64,000 bases of DNA from Ceratodon purpureus (taxonomy: Eukaryota; Streptophyta; Bryopsida; Pseudoditrichales; Ditrichaceae): assembly GCA_014871385.1 (NCBI GenBank), contig CM026423.1, positions 5,556,967 through 5,620,966 on the forward strand, given 5' to 3'. Every line of letters starts with the position of its first letter. Position 1 is the first letter of the stretch. Of the stretch, positions 36,519 through 48,829 are shown in pieces. The position numbers were made by a program, and so were the translations under genes. Under the pieces are notes generated by a model. It was not told where the DNA came from, searched no databases, and worked only from the letters and a program-made list of their open reading frames with translations.

Positions 36519-38874
36519 GAGCAAGGAACGACGGCGCAAGATTATTCAGTTTCGTTGCTGCCTCCAAGTAATGCAACAGGGTCGGCCAATGGCTGATTAC
36601 ACTGCAATGCGTGATCTCCTTGTCCAGCTCAATTTGAGTTCCCTTACTGTACATTATTTTCTCTTGGCTGATTTGCATGGTGTGCATGCTGATTTGAAAT
36701 TTAATAGTATTTTATTGCTTCAATTCATGTCGATCACTTCTTTGCTGCGGCTGTTGCGTTGGGAGGGTGGGGGTCCAGGTTAATTTCTACAGGGTCTGCT
36801 TTGCTTTCGGTGCTGGGTGCTATTGTTTGCTTGTACTCTGATCGGCTGATGTTGGTTGCTAATTGCTGCGGCTGTTTTGATTATGGGGGAAGGAGGGGGG
36901 GTGGTTCGTCGATGTGATTTCTTATTTGCTGTGTTTTAATTTCAGTGTTGGTGTTGTGCTTTGCTTGTGATGTGATACGATGATGCTTGCTGATTTAATG
37001 GGTGTTTGATGTTGGTTGGGGGGGTTTGATGTTGGTGGCTGACTTAATGCTCTGTTTGATGTTCTGTTGCTGTGGTTCAAATTATTCTTGTATGTGCCGG
37101 TGGTTGATGTCGCTATGTGGTTTTTGATGTGCAGGTGCCAGAGCTTCCTACGAAGCACTGGAATCAACCTAACGGTTGGGACTTTGCCAACTCAATGGCG
37201 AAGGTGTGCTCTGACCGGCTGAAGCGTGATCTTGCAAATGCAAGCTTCATCTGAGCCAGTGCAGATGAGGTCACTTTGGTGGACAATTCTCAGTGGTTAT
37301 CTATCCACATTTACTTCTCAGTTAACTACTCACGGCAATCGCACATGATCTCTGTTCGCAGAGTTGATGTCGATGCTAATGCTGCGAATTTGACGGATTT
37401 AATCACTGAGCAGATTTTTTGGCACGGTGGATTGAAGGAGGCTGATCTTGCAGAGAAGTTGATCTGCTTTGGTGCAGACGGTGCAGCAGTCTTCCAGGGG
37501 TCACGGTCGGGGGTCATTCAGCGTTTAAAAACCAGTCATGCCCCTTATGTGATCCCAGTGCACGACTTTGCACATTGGACCAACCTGGCTGTAGAAGCAA
37601 TGTCCGATCTCCCTTTTGTCCAGAAATTGGAAGGTTTGTGCAAAAGCCTCCACTCATACTTCTCTATCTCTCCCAAACGCCACCTGGAATTCACAAAGCT
37701 TGCTGAAGTTGTGGAGACAGAGGGATTAAAAATCCTCAAGCAGGTTCAAACTCGGTGGATTTCACTGCTTGAACCTCTGAAGCGAATTTCAGCAGAGTAC
37801 AAAACTCTGATTGTCAAGTTTGCTCAAGATGCACCTAAGGAATCTGGTGCAAAAAAAAACCTTACCCTCGTGCTTGATGTTGCTACTCTATTGGCTTTAC
37901 CATGCATTCTTCCGATGCTGGAGTGTATCCAATCTCTCATCAAGTTTGCTTAGTCTAGAAATGTGTTCATTTCAGACTTCATTGCGGCTGTTAAAATCTA
38001 CCAAGGTGAACTCTTTGAGATGTACACTAACTCTGCCACTTCCTATCAGCCTTTGCAGTTTCAGAGTTTTCATGATGTGGTGAGCGACCATTCACACACC
38101 ATAAGTCACGAATGGGTGACTGATCTGAACAATGGCAATAAAACTCTTGGCTTTTGGATTCATGGGCATACTTATCCTGCTCACATGGTTGATACAATCA
38201 CAGGTTAGCACCTTCCAGTTTCGAGAGATGATCTCAAGGGTGTCATTTTGGCTGTGAAGGGTCAATGCTCAGCTGCAGCTGAAATGCTCATCAGTCAATT
38301 GGACTGTCGATTTCCGAATTGTGACATAATGGAGGCTTTGGGTGTTGTCTTCCAACAATATTGGCTTCAAGAAGGAGCAGACGAACTTTTCCCTTCACAC
38401 TTGCAGGTGATTCGGGAATGGTTTTCTGAAACCAAGACTGTTGATGTCCCTGATGGACAGCCTAAGCAGGTACGAGCGCCTTTAGATGGGCATTTGCTGA
38501 GCATGCAACAATGTCTCTTCATACTAACGATGAAGTCCCATGCCAGAAAAGCCATGGAAAAACCTGATGATTTCAATCCTGTGACTAAGATGTGGCAAAA
38601 GCTTAGATGCAATGCACTCCTTTTGAACAAGCTTTCGGAGTACTTCAAACTTGCAGACATCGCAGTTACTGCAATTTTGGGATCTGTAGAAGATGAGAGA
38701 ACCTTCTCAACTCTGACTTTTCTCAAAAACAAAGTTAGAAACTGGCTGCAAGGTAACCTGAACACTTGCATAAAAATGTTCTCACAGACTTGGTACACAA
38801 CCGAATCTTTCCCCTACACTGAAGCATTTGACCATTGGAGGGAAGCAAGGGAGAGGGTGGGTGCTGATTTGTGA
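36519..38874 (+). pseudogene. hAT-like transposase pseudogene with three in-frame stops
   Basis: An N-terminal piece at about 36519-36640 (VMQQGRPMADYTAMRDLL) is followed by an intron-like gap. A long frame then runs from an acceptor at 37134 (exon from 37135) to TGA at 38872-38874. The order of motifs is that of hAT transposases: LPTKHW, SADEVT, the DGAAVFQGSRSGV block, HDFAHWTNLAVE, SPKRHLEFTKLAE, TRWISLLEP, ILPMLECIQSLIKFA, and near the end ILGSVEDERTFSTLTF. The frame is broken by stops at 37252-37254 (TGA), 37951-37953 (TAG) and 38206-38208 (TAG). No frameshift was noticed, so the decay is recent and point-like. The two TAGs fit C-to-T change of CAG. Element ends are unresolved. Confidence 0.85.
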
Positions 38875-39469
38875 GATTCTTTGTCTCCATAACATCAGCA
38901 AGTTTTTTGATTCTGGATTATATGAGTAATTTCTCATAAACATTACTAACTAGGTTGGGGGTGGGTGGGATTAAACGCTGCAGTGGGCAGATTCCTCTGG
39001 AATGGGGTTCGATTCCCACGTTTAATGTTGTTTCTCTTGTCTGCACTTGAATTTTGTTTTTGCTCTGTATTCCTTGTATGTGATTCAAATTATTCAGAAC
39101 CGGTAGCCATAGTTGAGTTGCCTTGTAAAGTCTGATTGCCTCTTTGGCTTGTACGTGTCGGTTTTTTAAAAATGCAGTAGCCATAGTTCAACCAGTGTCC
39201 AATTTTTGATTGCTTGTACTGGAGCAAAGTCGGGAGGGTAATCGCCACTTGAGAATTGAAAAAAAAAAAATTGAATCGCCACAGTAAGGAAGAGTTAAAA
39301 AAAATTATTCGCCACTTGACTATGGCTTTGCTGGGGAGTGTGCTTCGGATACTTGTTAATTTACTTCACCGAGTGCCACAGTGGCTTGACTTTGCAAGTA
39401 GGGGGAGCGATTCGCGCTCCTCCCCTGATTTTCAATTTAAACGCTGTCATCAACATTTGAGTCTAATAG
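38875..39469. other. 3' flank of the hAT pseudogene
   Basis: Contains TCGCCAC-type short repeats (39242, 39275, 39311) and a near-palindrome GGGGAGCGATTCGCGCTCCT at about 39403, which may be subterminal sequence of the hAT element. A GGTTCGATTCC motif at about 39006 resembles a tRNA B box but has no tRNA fold around it. Confidence 0.3.
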
Positions 39470-40252
39470 TTCGGCCTACATTTCTTCTCCACACAATCTT
39501 TGAGCACTTTCCAAATATTCCAACGGAATTCCAATTGGAGCAAATTTAGAGGCTACACAAGTTTTTAATATTGTACTTTTATGAACAATATCACCATCTT
39601 CCATGAGGACCAACCTACAAACATCCTCTTATGCATCTAAAAACGGACCTAGAACTCCATCATACACAATCTCAACAAAATTTATGACACGGTTCGTCTC
39701 CCCGGAGGCATTGCAATTAAAGAAAGCTTTTAGGTGGCTATAATGCTTTCCAAATCATCACAAAAGAATGTCCTAGCTTGAAAGTTGGTATTAAACAATC
39801 AAGTTTGTATTGTTCATTGTTTTTTCGTCAAACTCTAATTTATTGTGAAGTCTTCTCGACCTCAAATAGTGACTCATCTATCTAAATTACCTTCTTCCAC
39901 TCTTCAATAGTCAATTTTTAATGCTTCAATGCAAACTCAAGCCTCTTGCGTCTAGAAGCATCATTTAGGAGCATCACTTCATTAAGGCTTATTTTTGTGT
40001 TATTATGTCATGAAAACCGACCTTATATAGAGCTTTTCTTAGAGTCCAATGACTAACATCAAGGCCAAATTGATTTGTGATGTCTACAAGATCATGCATT
40101 ACAACTCTAAGACTATGTTTTGACAATTTGTTTAGACAGCAAATAAAATTTCCACCTTTCATTGTCCCACAACTCTCAAACTTCTTGATAACAGTATAGA
40201 CTGTTGTTTTTGGATGACCTAAGTTGGCTGGAATTTGTATCCCTTTTTGCAC
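39470..40252 (-). pseudogene. degraded Tc1/mariner-type transposase
   Basis: Read on the minus strand. The N-terminal 87 codons from 40252 are open and contain a helix-turn-helix region (TTVYTVIKKFESCGT; RVVMHDLVDITNQFGLDVSH; TLRKALYKVGFH). Downstream pieces in shifting frames give LTIEEWKKVI-stop-IDESLFE (the IW-x-DES catalytic region with TGG changed to TAG), a YKLDCLIPTFKLG block, and near 39500 NIWKVLKDCVEKKCRP (the NLWK region before the last acid). At least two stops and several frameshifts make it dead. The group inserts at TA and encodes a DDE enzyme. Confidence 0.75.
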
Positions 40253-43042
40253 CAGCTAAGTGCATTCCAACAATCTTGATTTTTCCTGACTAATCAAGCA
40301 ACGAGTCTTCATTTTCAGCGCTAACCCTAGCTCACAAAGTAGAGAGAATCTTGAGCAAAGAGAAAAGGAGAACTTTGCACATGAGCCGTGCCAACAAAAA
40401 AAGTATGTGAACTTTCTCAAGGATATTGTGCAATGAAAGCCTTGCAATATTTTATTTTATTTTTAAATAGATAGTTATAAGAGACCTTCTTTCCTTTTCT
40501 TTTCCCTCCTACTTTAAAAAAAGAAATGAACCTTTTTTTCACAATCTGAATTCAAATACTTTTAAAAATCAATTTTACAGAAAATAAATTTTATTTTAAA
40601 ATATTTAGAATCTTTGTCCTTTGCAAGTTTTAAAGAAAAAATATCTTGTATCCTTTTCTTGCTGCAAATCTTGATGTTCAAATACTTAACATGTGTACAC
40701 AATAGTAATAAAGAAGTTAGACCTTATAATTTAAATCATATTTTCAATTTTTTTAAATGCTAGGTAAAAGATTGGATTAAAACTACGAAACCCTAAATGT
40801 AGTTGCACCAACATTTTATTTACTTGATGATGTATAACATACTATTGTAATTTGCTACTCCTATTATCTTGCCTTTGAATAACATTGAAACAAAACAAAT
40901 TAAGTATGTCATTAGTGACTTCATAATCTATAGCTTCGTAATAAAAGAATTTGATCATTATATTCGTCTTGATGCACGCTTACAAAATATTGATTAGATA
41001 AAAATACGTATTTTGATCATAACCATAATGCCTCGAAGTAGCCAACGTATTAAATCATCCCCCCAAGGTCGTTTTGGGTACCCATACAACAAGGTCTGAA
41101 GACCCTCCACCATAGTTGGGTAGACTATGGTAATAGACACCACGTCGGAATGTAGATTTGAACTCACAACCACCTCGACAAGGCTAAAACTTGATGTTGG
41201 TAAAGGATTTGCCCAAATTTATTGGAAATCTTGCTTGTCCCAATAAAATGCAAGTTAAAGTGAATGATCTTGAGAAATTTAAATAACTACTACATTTTGT
41301 CGCAACTATGTCTCTATACTCACGGTGGCTCCTTCGGGGCCAGAGTTCTTCTTCTTCTTTAGCCTTGTCTATGTCAATATTATTCATGTGTATAAGCAAA
41401 CGATTATAATCTCTATTAAAATCAATTGAAACTATTGAGTAGTAATTGTTTATTTCTCCATGCAATACAATTTTTTTTAATGTGTACTAAAAATAAGTTC
41501 AAATTATCTCAAATTAAAACCAATATTTATTGTACTGGAGATCATACACATCTTATAGCATATAATTTGTTTTTGAAATTGAAGATCAATATAGTTTGCT
41601 GCAAAATAGTCCCCTCACAATCCACCTTCTTCATTAATTCCAAATAGTGTTCATAAGAAATTAATTGGGGTGTCGGATTCTAAATGCGTTTATATAATCA
41701 ATGACTTTCTTAAAGCCTTTTAAATTTAATAATGTGATCTTTTTAATATTAACTGCTACTTACACTAAAAAGTTGATATATTTAAATCATTCTATCTTTA
41801 TCATCAAATAGATTACCATATAATCTAAATTAAAAATTGGTGTTGGTGTTAAAAAACAATCCGTGGAAATATGTCGTGGAAATATGTCGTGCCACAAATT
41901 ATTTTTAGAATAGAAACAAAAAAAATTAGAATATATTTTTTTGATAGTACTTTGTTATTTTAAGCCATTTGATGTCATTTCTAAAACATAAATTAAAAAA
42001 ATCCTTGGAAGGTAAACCTTTTTTTTTCAAAAATAACATATTTGTGTGCCACGTGGCAAACCTGCTATGGTGATATGATTTATGGATAATCTTTGATAAC
42101 TCAAAACCTTAAATGTGAAAAAAAAAAAATTAATTGTTTTCATGACTACATTTTTAATTATTCTTTAAGCTTTCATTGAAGGAATGAAAACAACAAGAAT
42201 TTAAAAAACACTTTGCCTCTTCAGCATTTTACATTTTGAAAAGGTAATAAACTGAGCAAATGTGAAAAAATGACAATTCAAACATATATCAAATACAATT
42301 ATACAAAGTATTTAGATTTTAGAATTTAGTGGTTTAGGATTTAAGATTTAGGGTTTAGGATTTAGGATTTAGAATTTAAGATTTAATTTATAGATGGGTG
42401 CAAAAATTTGATATAGAGAGTAAACAAAGTCTCATAATCTTAACTTTTAAAGCTTACAAGTTGATTTTTCCTTTCACTTCAAATTCAATAATTTTTCAAT
42501 CATTGTTGTTAAAGTCATGAAATTCTTATGACATCTTCTAATAGTGTAGAGATTAACCGTAGAGTTGGAGATGCAAATTAACCTTTTTTTTTAAATTTTC
42601 ATTCTTTGTAACAATAGGGTAATTTGAAAGTGTTTTTAGTAGAAAATAGTCAAGGGATTCATGGGGGTTGAATCGAGTCTCATTATTTCTCCCCAACAAG
42701 CGTGGCTCGGATAGTAGGCCCGATTGGATTCATTTTCCTAGCCCTCCCTATTTTGGGGTCCTTAAGTCTTTTTTTTATTTTTTTTGCTAATTTTGAGCCT
42801 GCAACTCCAAATTACGCTTTAGAACCATCTAAAGATCAAAAAGGCCCCATTCAAACGTAATAACATGGGCATGGATTTGCCCCCACCCTTCCAGAACCTA
42901 GCATCTGAGCCAACATCCGAGCCACTCTCGATGGGGGGATTTAGACAGTTCCGGTTGAACCCTGAATCCTCCATGATATCAAATGAAAACATTTTAAGGA
43001 TACAAGCCATGCACGTAAACTTAGATAAAATTTATGTTCAAC
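40253..43042. other. AT-rich intergenic DNA
   Basis: No gene seen. It contains a degenerate telomere-like tract (about 42310-42390), a short direct duplication GTGGAAATATGTC (about 41864-41890), and a weak inverted pair sharing TGGCTCGGA near 42704 and in inverse near 42920. Confidence 0.45.
42310..42390. repeat. degenerate telomere-like repeat
   Basis: About ten 6-8 bp units varying on TTTAGGG/TTTAGGA/TTTAGAA/TTTAAGA. One exact TTTAGGGTTTAGG core lies near 42348. It resembles an old interstitial telomeric tract. Confidence 0.6.
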
Positions 43043-43326
43043 TAAGGTACAAACACCTATAACCAACAACTTAAGCATTTCAGCGTATCAGAGCTTGGGT
43101 TATCGATAAGGAGATAATTTTCGTCCGTAGGAAAATAAGGTTCATGAAGAATGAGCATTTTTCCATAAATTATCTTCCAATATTGAAATTTGTACAATTT
43201 TTCAAAGTGAAAAGTACTTCCAAACCAATAACCGATATGTACAAATGACATTTGTTCTTTTCATAATCTAGGAATTAGAATATATCGGCTATTGGTCACT
43301 TATCGGTTATGGGTGTCTCAACCTTA
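43043..43326. mobile_element. MITE, TAAGGT family, copy 2
   Basis: Begins TAAGGTACAAACACCTATAACC and ends with an inverted, imperfect partner (GGTTATGGGTGTCTCAACCTTA). The start matches copy 1 at 12738 (TAAGGTatgAACACCTA). The 284 bp body has no coding capacity. Confidence 0.55.
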
Positions 43327-45850
43327 TGTAAGGAGTCAGCAATGGTTGCAAAGCCTCTACATTGACACAGTTTATTCAAATGTTTTATAATCTAGTATTA
43401 ATGATGGCCACATTGGTCAGTGTGGGACAAGGAGGTCAGGCCAGCAGCTGCAAAAAAAACATGTTCTGATGGAAGTTCTGATAAGTCCTGGCAACCTGAC
43501 ACCATACTAGATCTCAATGTAATACAACAAGTGATAGGATATAGTAGGCCAAGTGAATTGCAATACAAAATATATTTTGACCTGTAAAGAGATAATCATT
43601 TTTTTATTCTTTTAGCTAAAAAATTTAAAACGTTTATTCCAATTGAACATAAAATTTCAATAGGTTTTATATGCCACTTTAAACAAGTTATGAAAGAATG
43701 CTATAAAATGGGTCCACAACTTTAATGGGTATGAGGCCAAAAATGTAGTTGGAATTTAGATTAATGTGATTTGAGTGAGCCATTAGAATCCCAAGAAAGA
43801 ACTTCTAATGCGTTCCAAATACCAAATATACTATGGTGTATCTACCATCCCCATGAGACCTTGAGTGGTTCTATTTGGGCTAATTTATTCAAGTTTTAAT
43901 CGAAGATGAAGCAGTGAACCACTAAATTTATAAATTATCATTGTATGCTTTTTCAAATTATTGAACTGATGGTGCTCTCAATATGTAAGGTAGCAGTACC
44001 CATTCCTGCCAGAATAAGGATTTTGGGAACCTGGGAGTGCAAAGAGCATGAAGTGAAATCATGAATGTGTTAGCAAATTGGAGAGGAAGTACTTGGTCTT
44101 GGAATTAGAAATTTTGGAGGTAAGAGCAATTTTACACAAATTTTTGAAGTGAAGGTGTTGTAGACACCTATTCAGAACTCTAGACTTACCCAGAAGTGAC
44201 AGAAGAAACCTGTGGACAAAACTTGTTAATGCTTCCATCTCATTGGTTCCATCTCATTGATTCTAGTGAAATTTCAATACACTTATGTTCAAGTTTAGGT
44301 TCACAAGGAGGCACTTTCTGGTCAAATTGTAGCTGGCAGGAATGGGTAGCTAGCACGAATGGGTACTGCTACCTTAGACAATGTGCACCCACCTGTGCTG
44401 AGGTAATTGCTATCAGCACCAAACTTGTAAAGTCAATGTGCTATTCCCGAGCATTTAAGGAATTCTTGTAGTTCTTCACAAATAGGCAACATGAATTTTT
44501 TTTTCCGTACATTAGCAAATGCAGTGGGAAATTATTCCAAAATGAATCATAATTTTCTAAGTATTCCTCCATTTATTATGAATTTCCAAAATGGTGGACA
44601 AGTAGAAGCCTATTATCGGACATAGGTGGGGCATGAAACTATCCACTTTCCTTCCTATTCTCCATCATATGCCCACCCATTCGTGAACAAAAATCATTCA
44701 ATGAAAGAAAGGCACCTAGCAAGTGTGTAAGAGATAAGTAATCATGAGCTCCACTTTGGATGGAATAATGGTCAGTTTAATATGGATTAGTATGGTCTGG
44801 AAATAGGTGGGTGCTCAAGAATAGGTAGATTGACCTTAACACCTAAAGGACCATTGTCCTAAAATGGGCTTTTTAAAATTTCGAGCAGGTACCTCTGATC
44901 TCAATTTTAGATATTTTTTTTTGATTTTTTTTTTGTGAATGTAGGCCACAACAAGAACTTTGAGGGAATCCATTTTTTTTTTCAATTGGACATTGTAGTT
45001 ATAGTTATAGTATCTGAAGTGGAAATAGCTGCTCTCTGGGCCATTCGGGTAGCAATGCTAAATACATCTATTACCTCTGAGAATATTTTTATAATACTTC
45101 ACGATGTCATCTTTGAGATTTCCAAAAAAAAAAAAAAACTTCTTTGAGTACATAATGTTCACTCCACAAAATATCAAAGTTTTCTCACCATTTCGGGCAG
45201 TGTACTAAAAAAACTTCTTTCCATCATAAAAGTTAGAAAAAATATTACTTTAGGTTTTTTCTTTTTTCACTTAAATGATGGGCATCAATCTTAACTTTGT
45301 CGGTTTGGAGTGGGACTATATTAAATAATGGAGTTTCTAGGAAAGAAATAAGATTTAGCATTCTAGTGTATTCAACTTAATAAAAATATTGTTTTCAACA
45401 TGCTACACTTGACTTTTTTTGTGTCATTGTTTTTATATAGTTAGCTATCTTAGTCTTCTTTGACATGCATCCAAACCCTCAAAATCCATAATGCAAAAAA
45501 CCCAAGGAAAAAAAGTTAGAGTGCATCAACCTAGTTTGTTTTCAAATTTCAATTCCTATAATCTTCTAATCTCTACAGTTGATTATGATAAAAACTTTTG
45601 AACTGTCTACTACAATAGTCTCGTTGAAGATCTTACGATTTGAATTAGAAAATTACGCAGTTGCAAATTTCCAGTTTTATGGCTGTGGTCCAGTTGTACG
45701 CAGGGGTCTGACGGGGCGGTTCAAGGCTAACGGGATCCAGCTTAGATCTGAGGGGGTCTGACGGGTCCCGAGGGCTGATGGGGCGGTGACCTGGAGGGTC
45801 TGTTGGGAGCAGAATGTCTTGTCGATCTCTAATTGTCTAATCGATCGTAG
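43327..45850. other. AT-rich intergenic DNA
   Basis: No gene recognised. Part of the 35.2 kb repeat (ACCTAAAGGACCATTGTC) recurs at about 44842. A GC-rich block from 45680 to 45800 with repeated GGGTCTGACGGG leads into the Rep-like pseudogene and may belong to it. Confidence 0.4.
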
Positions 45851-46555
45851 CCCATCCTCATCGCAGCTGTCGCTTATCACAACCTTCACACATTCATTGG
45901 AATGGTGGGCTACTGCCTGAAAAACCGTGGTGATGAGCATTTTCAGTTTGTTCATCGAAACATCATTACTGATATGATGCACGAGGGCATCAATGAGTAT
46001 CTCAAATATGGCACACTTTATGCAAAGAATAGGGTATTTCTCACACATGTCAATATTGTTGAGAAGGCTGCACTCTAGAACTGCTATAAGGAAAAGAAGT
46101 AGCTTAGATCTATCCTCCCTGGAGTGCTACTTCAGATGCTTCACACCGGGGTGTATCTTCCTTATGGCTTGTGGGTAGTATCGGTACGGCAGCCGGCAGG
46201 GTGGTATGGACTTCAATAGAGCTCATTCAATTTGGAAATGCATGATTGCTCCACACACCCTTGACATGGATGACATTTGCCAGATGTTTTATGAGAACAC
46301 TAACCAAGCCTCGCGGCTTTGAGAGCTACGGAGACTCGCGCTCGTTGCGGAGTTGAATGAAGCACGAGAGGGTGATGCCCATGACTACGACCTTTGCACT
46401 TGCAATGAAGTGCTAGCGAAGATTGTCACGATTAACAATAGTCATAAGAAGCAACAAGCACCGGAGCACCCTGAGGAGGTCCCACAGACTAGATCCACAC
46501 CGATGTACAATCCAATTTCTTTGCACGCTTGTGACATTGATCACAGATTTTAGTT
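45851..46555 (+). pseudogene. broken Rep/HUH-like transposon protein fragment
   Basis: The frame from 45851 reads HTFIGMVGYCLKNRGDEHFQ, then a GINEYLKYG stretch, and meets TAG at 46076 and 46100. It continues with LLQMLHTGVYLPYGLWVV, then shifts by one base near 46200 to GMDFNRAHSIWKCMIAP and DDICQMFYEN, with TGA at 46320, and an acidic tail to 46553. The Y-C-L-K segment fits motif III (Y-x-x-K) of HUH-type Rep nucleases. The order of blocks recalls uncharacterised Rep-like proteins of algal and oomycete mobile elements, but this is from memory and not a search. The N-terminal HUH half is not visible. An unrelated transposon protein is the alternative. Confidence 0.35.
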
Positions 46556-48180
46556 TAGAACTTTGATAATTGTTTTTAGTTTAAAACTTCAGAAGATATG
46601 TGAATATTTTTGAACTCTTAAGACTTTCTCTTTTATATTTGGGTTTTTTCATGTTTTTTCTTTTTTTGTAAATATTAGCTAATACAAAATACTTTCTTTT
46701 TTGAGTTTTTTGGATTTTTTAAAAAAAAATTTACCTTTATTTTAACCATCACTTTGTCTTAATTCATAAATGCCACTTGGCATCCCTTCAAGGGGGTCCA
46801 TGTGGCAAGAAAGGCCCCACTAGCTTCATTAATTAATTAATTAATTCAAAAATTGCACCTAGGACACTATGTAGCCATTATAAATTTCACTAAATTGGAT
46901 TCAAATGGCAACAGAATCTACACTATCCTATCATCTCATATCACGCACCATTTCAAACTTATCCTAAGTGATATTTTCTTTAAAATAATATTCATATGAT
47001 TCTAAGAATTACAAATTTATATAAAAGATAAAACATTAATCCAAGGGGCAGTCATGGATTTTTGATGAATCCAAAGACAAGAGACTTTACAAGCCAATAA
47101 AGATAATCTAATATAAGAATGACTTTCTTTTTTCTACTTTGTTTTTGTTACACTTAATATATAAAGTACTAAAAAATAATCTCATGCAAACATTCACAAA
47201 TTGCATTTAACAACCAAATTAAAAATATAAATTTCAAACTCTTGACAATACAATCTTTTATTGATAAAAGATACTACTTCATACATTAAACCGAATTATG
47301 TGCCATGTTAGACATCTATAACCATAACTATCTTAAAACTCTAATTTTGCAAATTTCCATAATATTAGAGTTATTTGTAAAGGCATCTAGTCTTTTGTCA
47401 TCCTTTTTTCATGGACAAGAGCTCGTACCATACCTCCTCTTCTTCACGATTCCACCTCTTTACCCAATTCTTCTCCCTCCCCCAAATTTTTAAGAATAAA
47501 ATTTTTAATCTATTCAATGTTCTATTCTTGGTCTACAGTAAGATCATACCAGTCCTGTCATTTCCAAATTATAGGTCAAAAATTCAGGTTTTGAGAGACT
47601 TTACAAATAACTCTAATTTGGTGACAATACTTTTCTTTAAACAAATCAAGAAGTGTGATTCAACAATTTAGTTTACCATACTAGGCCTGATCATCAATAC
47701 AATCATCCTTAAAAGAGTCCCAATTATATTAATCCCCATATTCGTTATATTTGCCGCTCAAAAAGTCAAGAACCGGGAGAACTGGCAGCTAGTTACAGAG
47801 TAGCTAATTGATATTCAAAGCTTTGAACCAAAAATCAAAATATAATATATGATATTTGGATGATACCTACACAATGCTCTAACAATAACCGGATGGATTC
47901 GTAGTCGAGACGAGATATTTACAAGAAAATACAGGATATTTACTAATTTTCTCATAAAACTCCCCAAACACTGTCAAATAGTATGACCTCAGCGCGTTTT
48001 CTCCCCTTATTAAAGTATAGGGGCCAATAGAAACAGGGCTCACCAATTTAATGAATAGGGCAATATGGGGTCATTGAATACAACCTTAGATCAGAGCCCA
48101 GAGGCCAGAGGTAGGCGTAGTTGTTGTTGATGTTGTTGATGATGATCATCCCACACTCCAGTGGAGTGGAGCAAGGCACT
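46556..48180. other. AT-rich intergenic DNA
   Basis: No gene or element recognised. ATTAATTAATTAATT occurs near 46829. Above 48.0 kb the composition rises towards the expansin promoter. Confidence 0.45.
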
Positions 48181-48829
48181 GTTATAAGACCCCCTTCCTC
48201 CTCTCCTGCTGTATGTTATATACCTTACTCCACTCCTTCATCCCTAAGGTAGCTCCCCCTCTGCTAGACAGACACACAGACAGACACACAGACAGACAGA
48301 GAGAGAGAGAGTGTGTGTGTGTTGGTGTTTGTGTTTCTGTGTGTTTTTGTGCTGTGCTCCTTATGCCCAAGGTGTGACCTTTGTGGACTGAACCTCCATA
48401 CATTGCTTCATCACCATTCCAAGCAGGTCTCTAGCTGCAACAAGTTTCATCATCACCACAGCTTTGGGTATGGTAGCTTAGATGCAGCTTTGTTTGCATT
48501 GTGTTCCGTGTTTCCATGTTTTTGGATCAGGTGTTGTGGAAGTGGAAGGAGAAGGTTGTTTGCTGGGGGAGTTTAGGTGTGGTCTGGGAGTTGATCTCAT
48601 TGGACTGGGAGGGAGAGGGAGATGAAGGTACTGCTAGTGGAATTAGAGTACATTGAAGTTGAGTATGTGCATTGCTAGGTTTGGGGGGAGGATGATCTGC
48701 AGCATTGAGCTGAAGGTGGGGGAGACGGTGCAATAGGCATGGATGGAAGGTTTTTTTTATGGCAAGGGGCAAGTTGGTTGTAGTGGGATCACAGATTGAG
48801 GGTTATTGGGGTTTCTGATGTGCAGGAAG
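48181..48829 (+). promoter_or_regulatory. expansin promoter / leader with microsatellite
   Basis: A TATA-like GTTATAAGA (48180-48188) is followed by a pyrimidine-rich start region and a CAGACA/GAGA/GTGT microsatellite (48268-48325). An acceptor-like TGCAG ends at 48825, five bases before the ATG, so a leader intron probably ends there; AAGCAG|GTCTCT near 48427 is a possible donor. The extent is inferred. Confidence 0.35.

Noticed and set aside
38990-39025. tRNA-like GGTTCGATTCC B-box motif near 39006
   Set aside because: The putative T stem pairs only three bases, and no acceptor, D or anticodon arm can be drawn upstream.
42690-42935. Possible MITE with TGGCTCGGA inverted pair
   Set aside because: Inverted similarity is about 20 bp with many mismatches and no target duplication.
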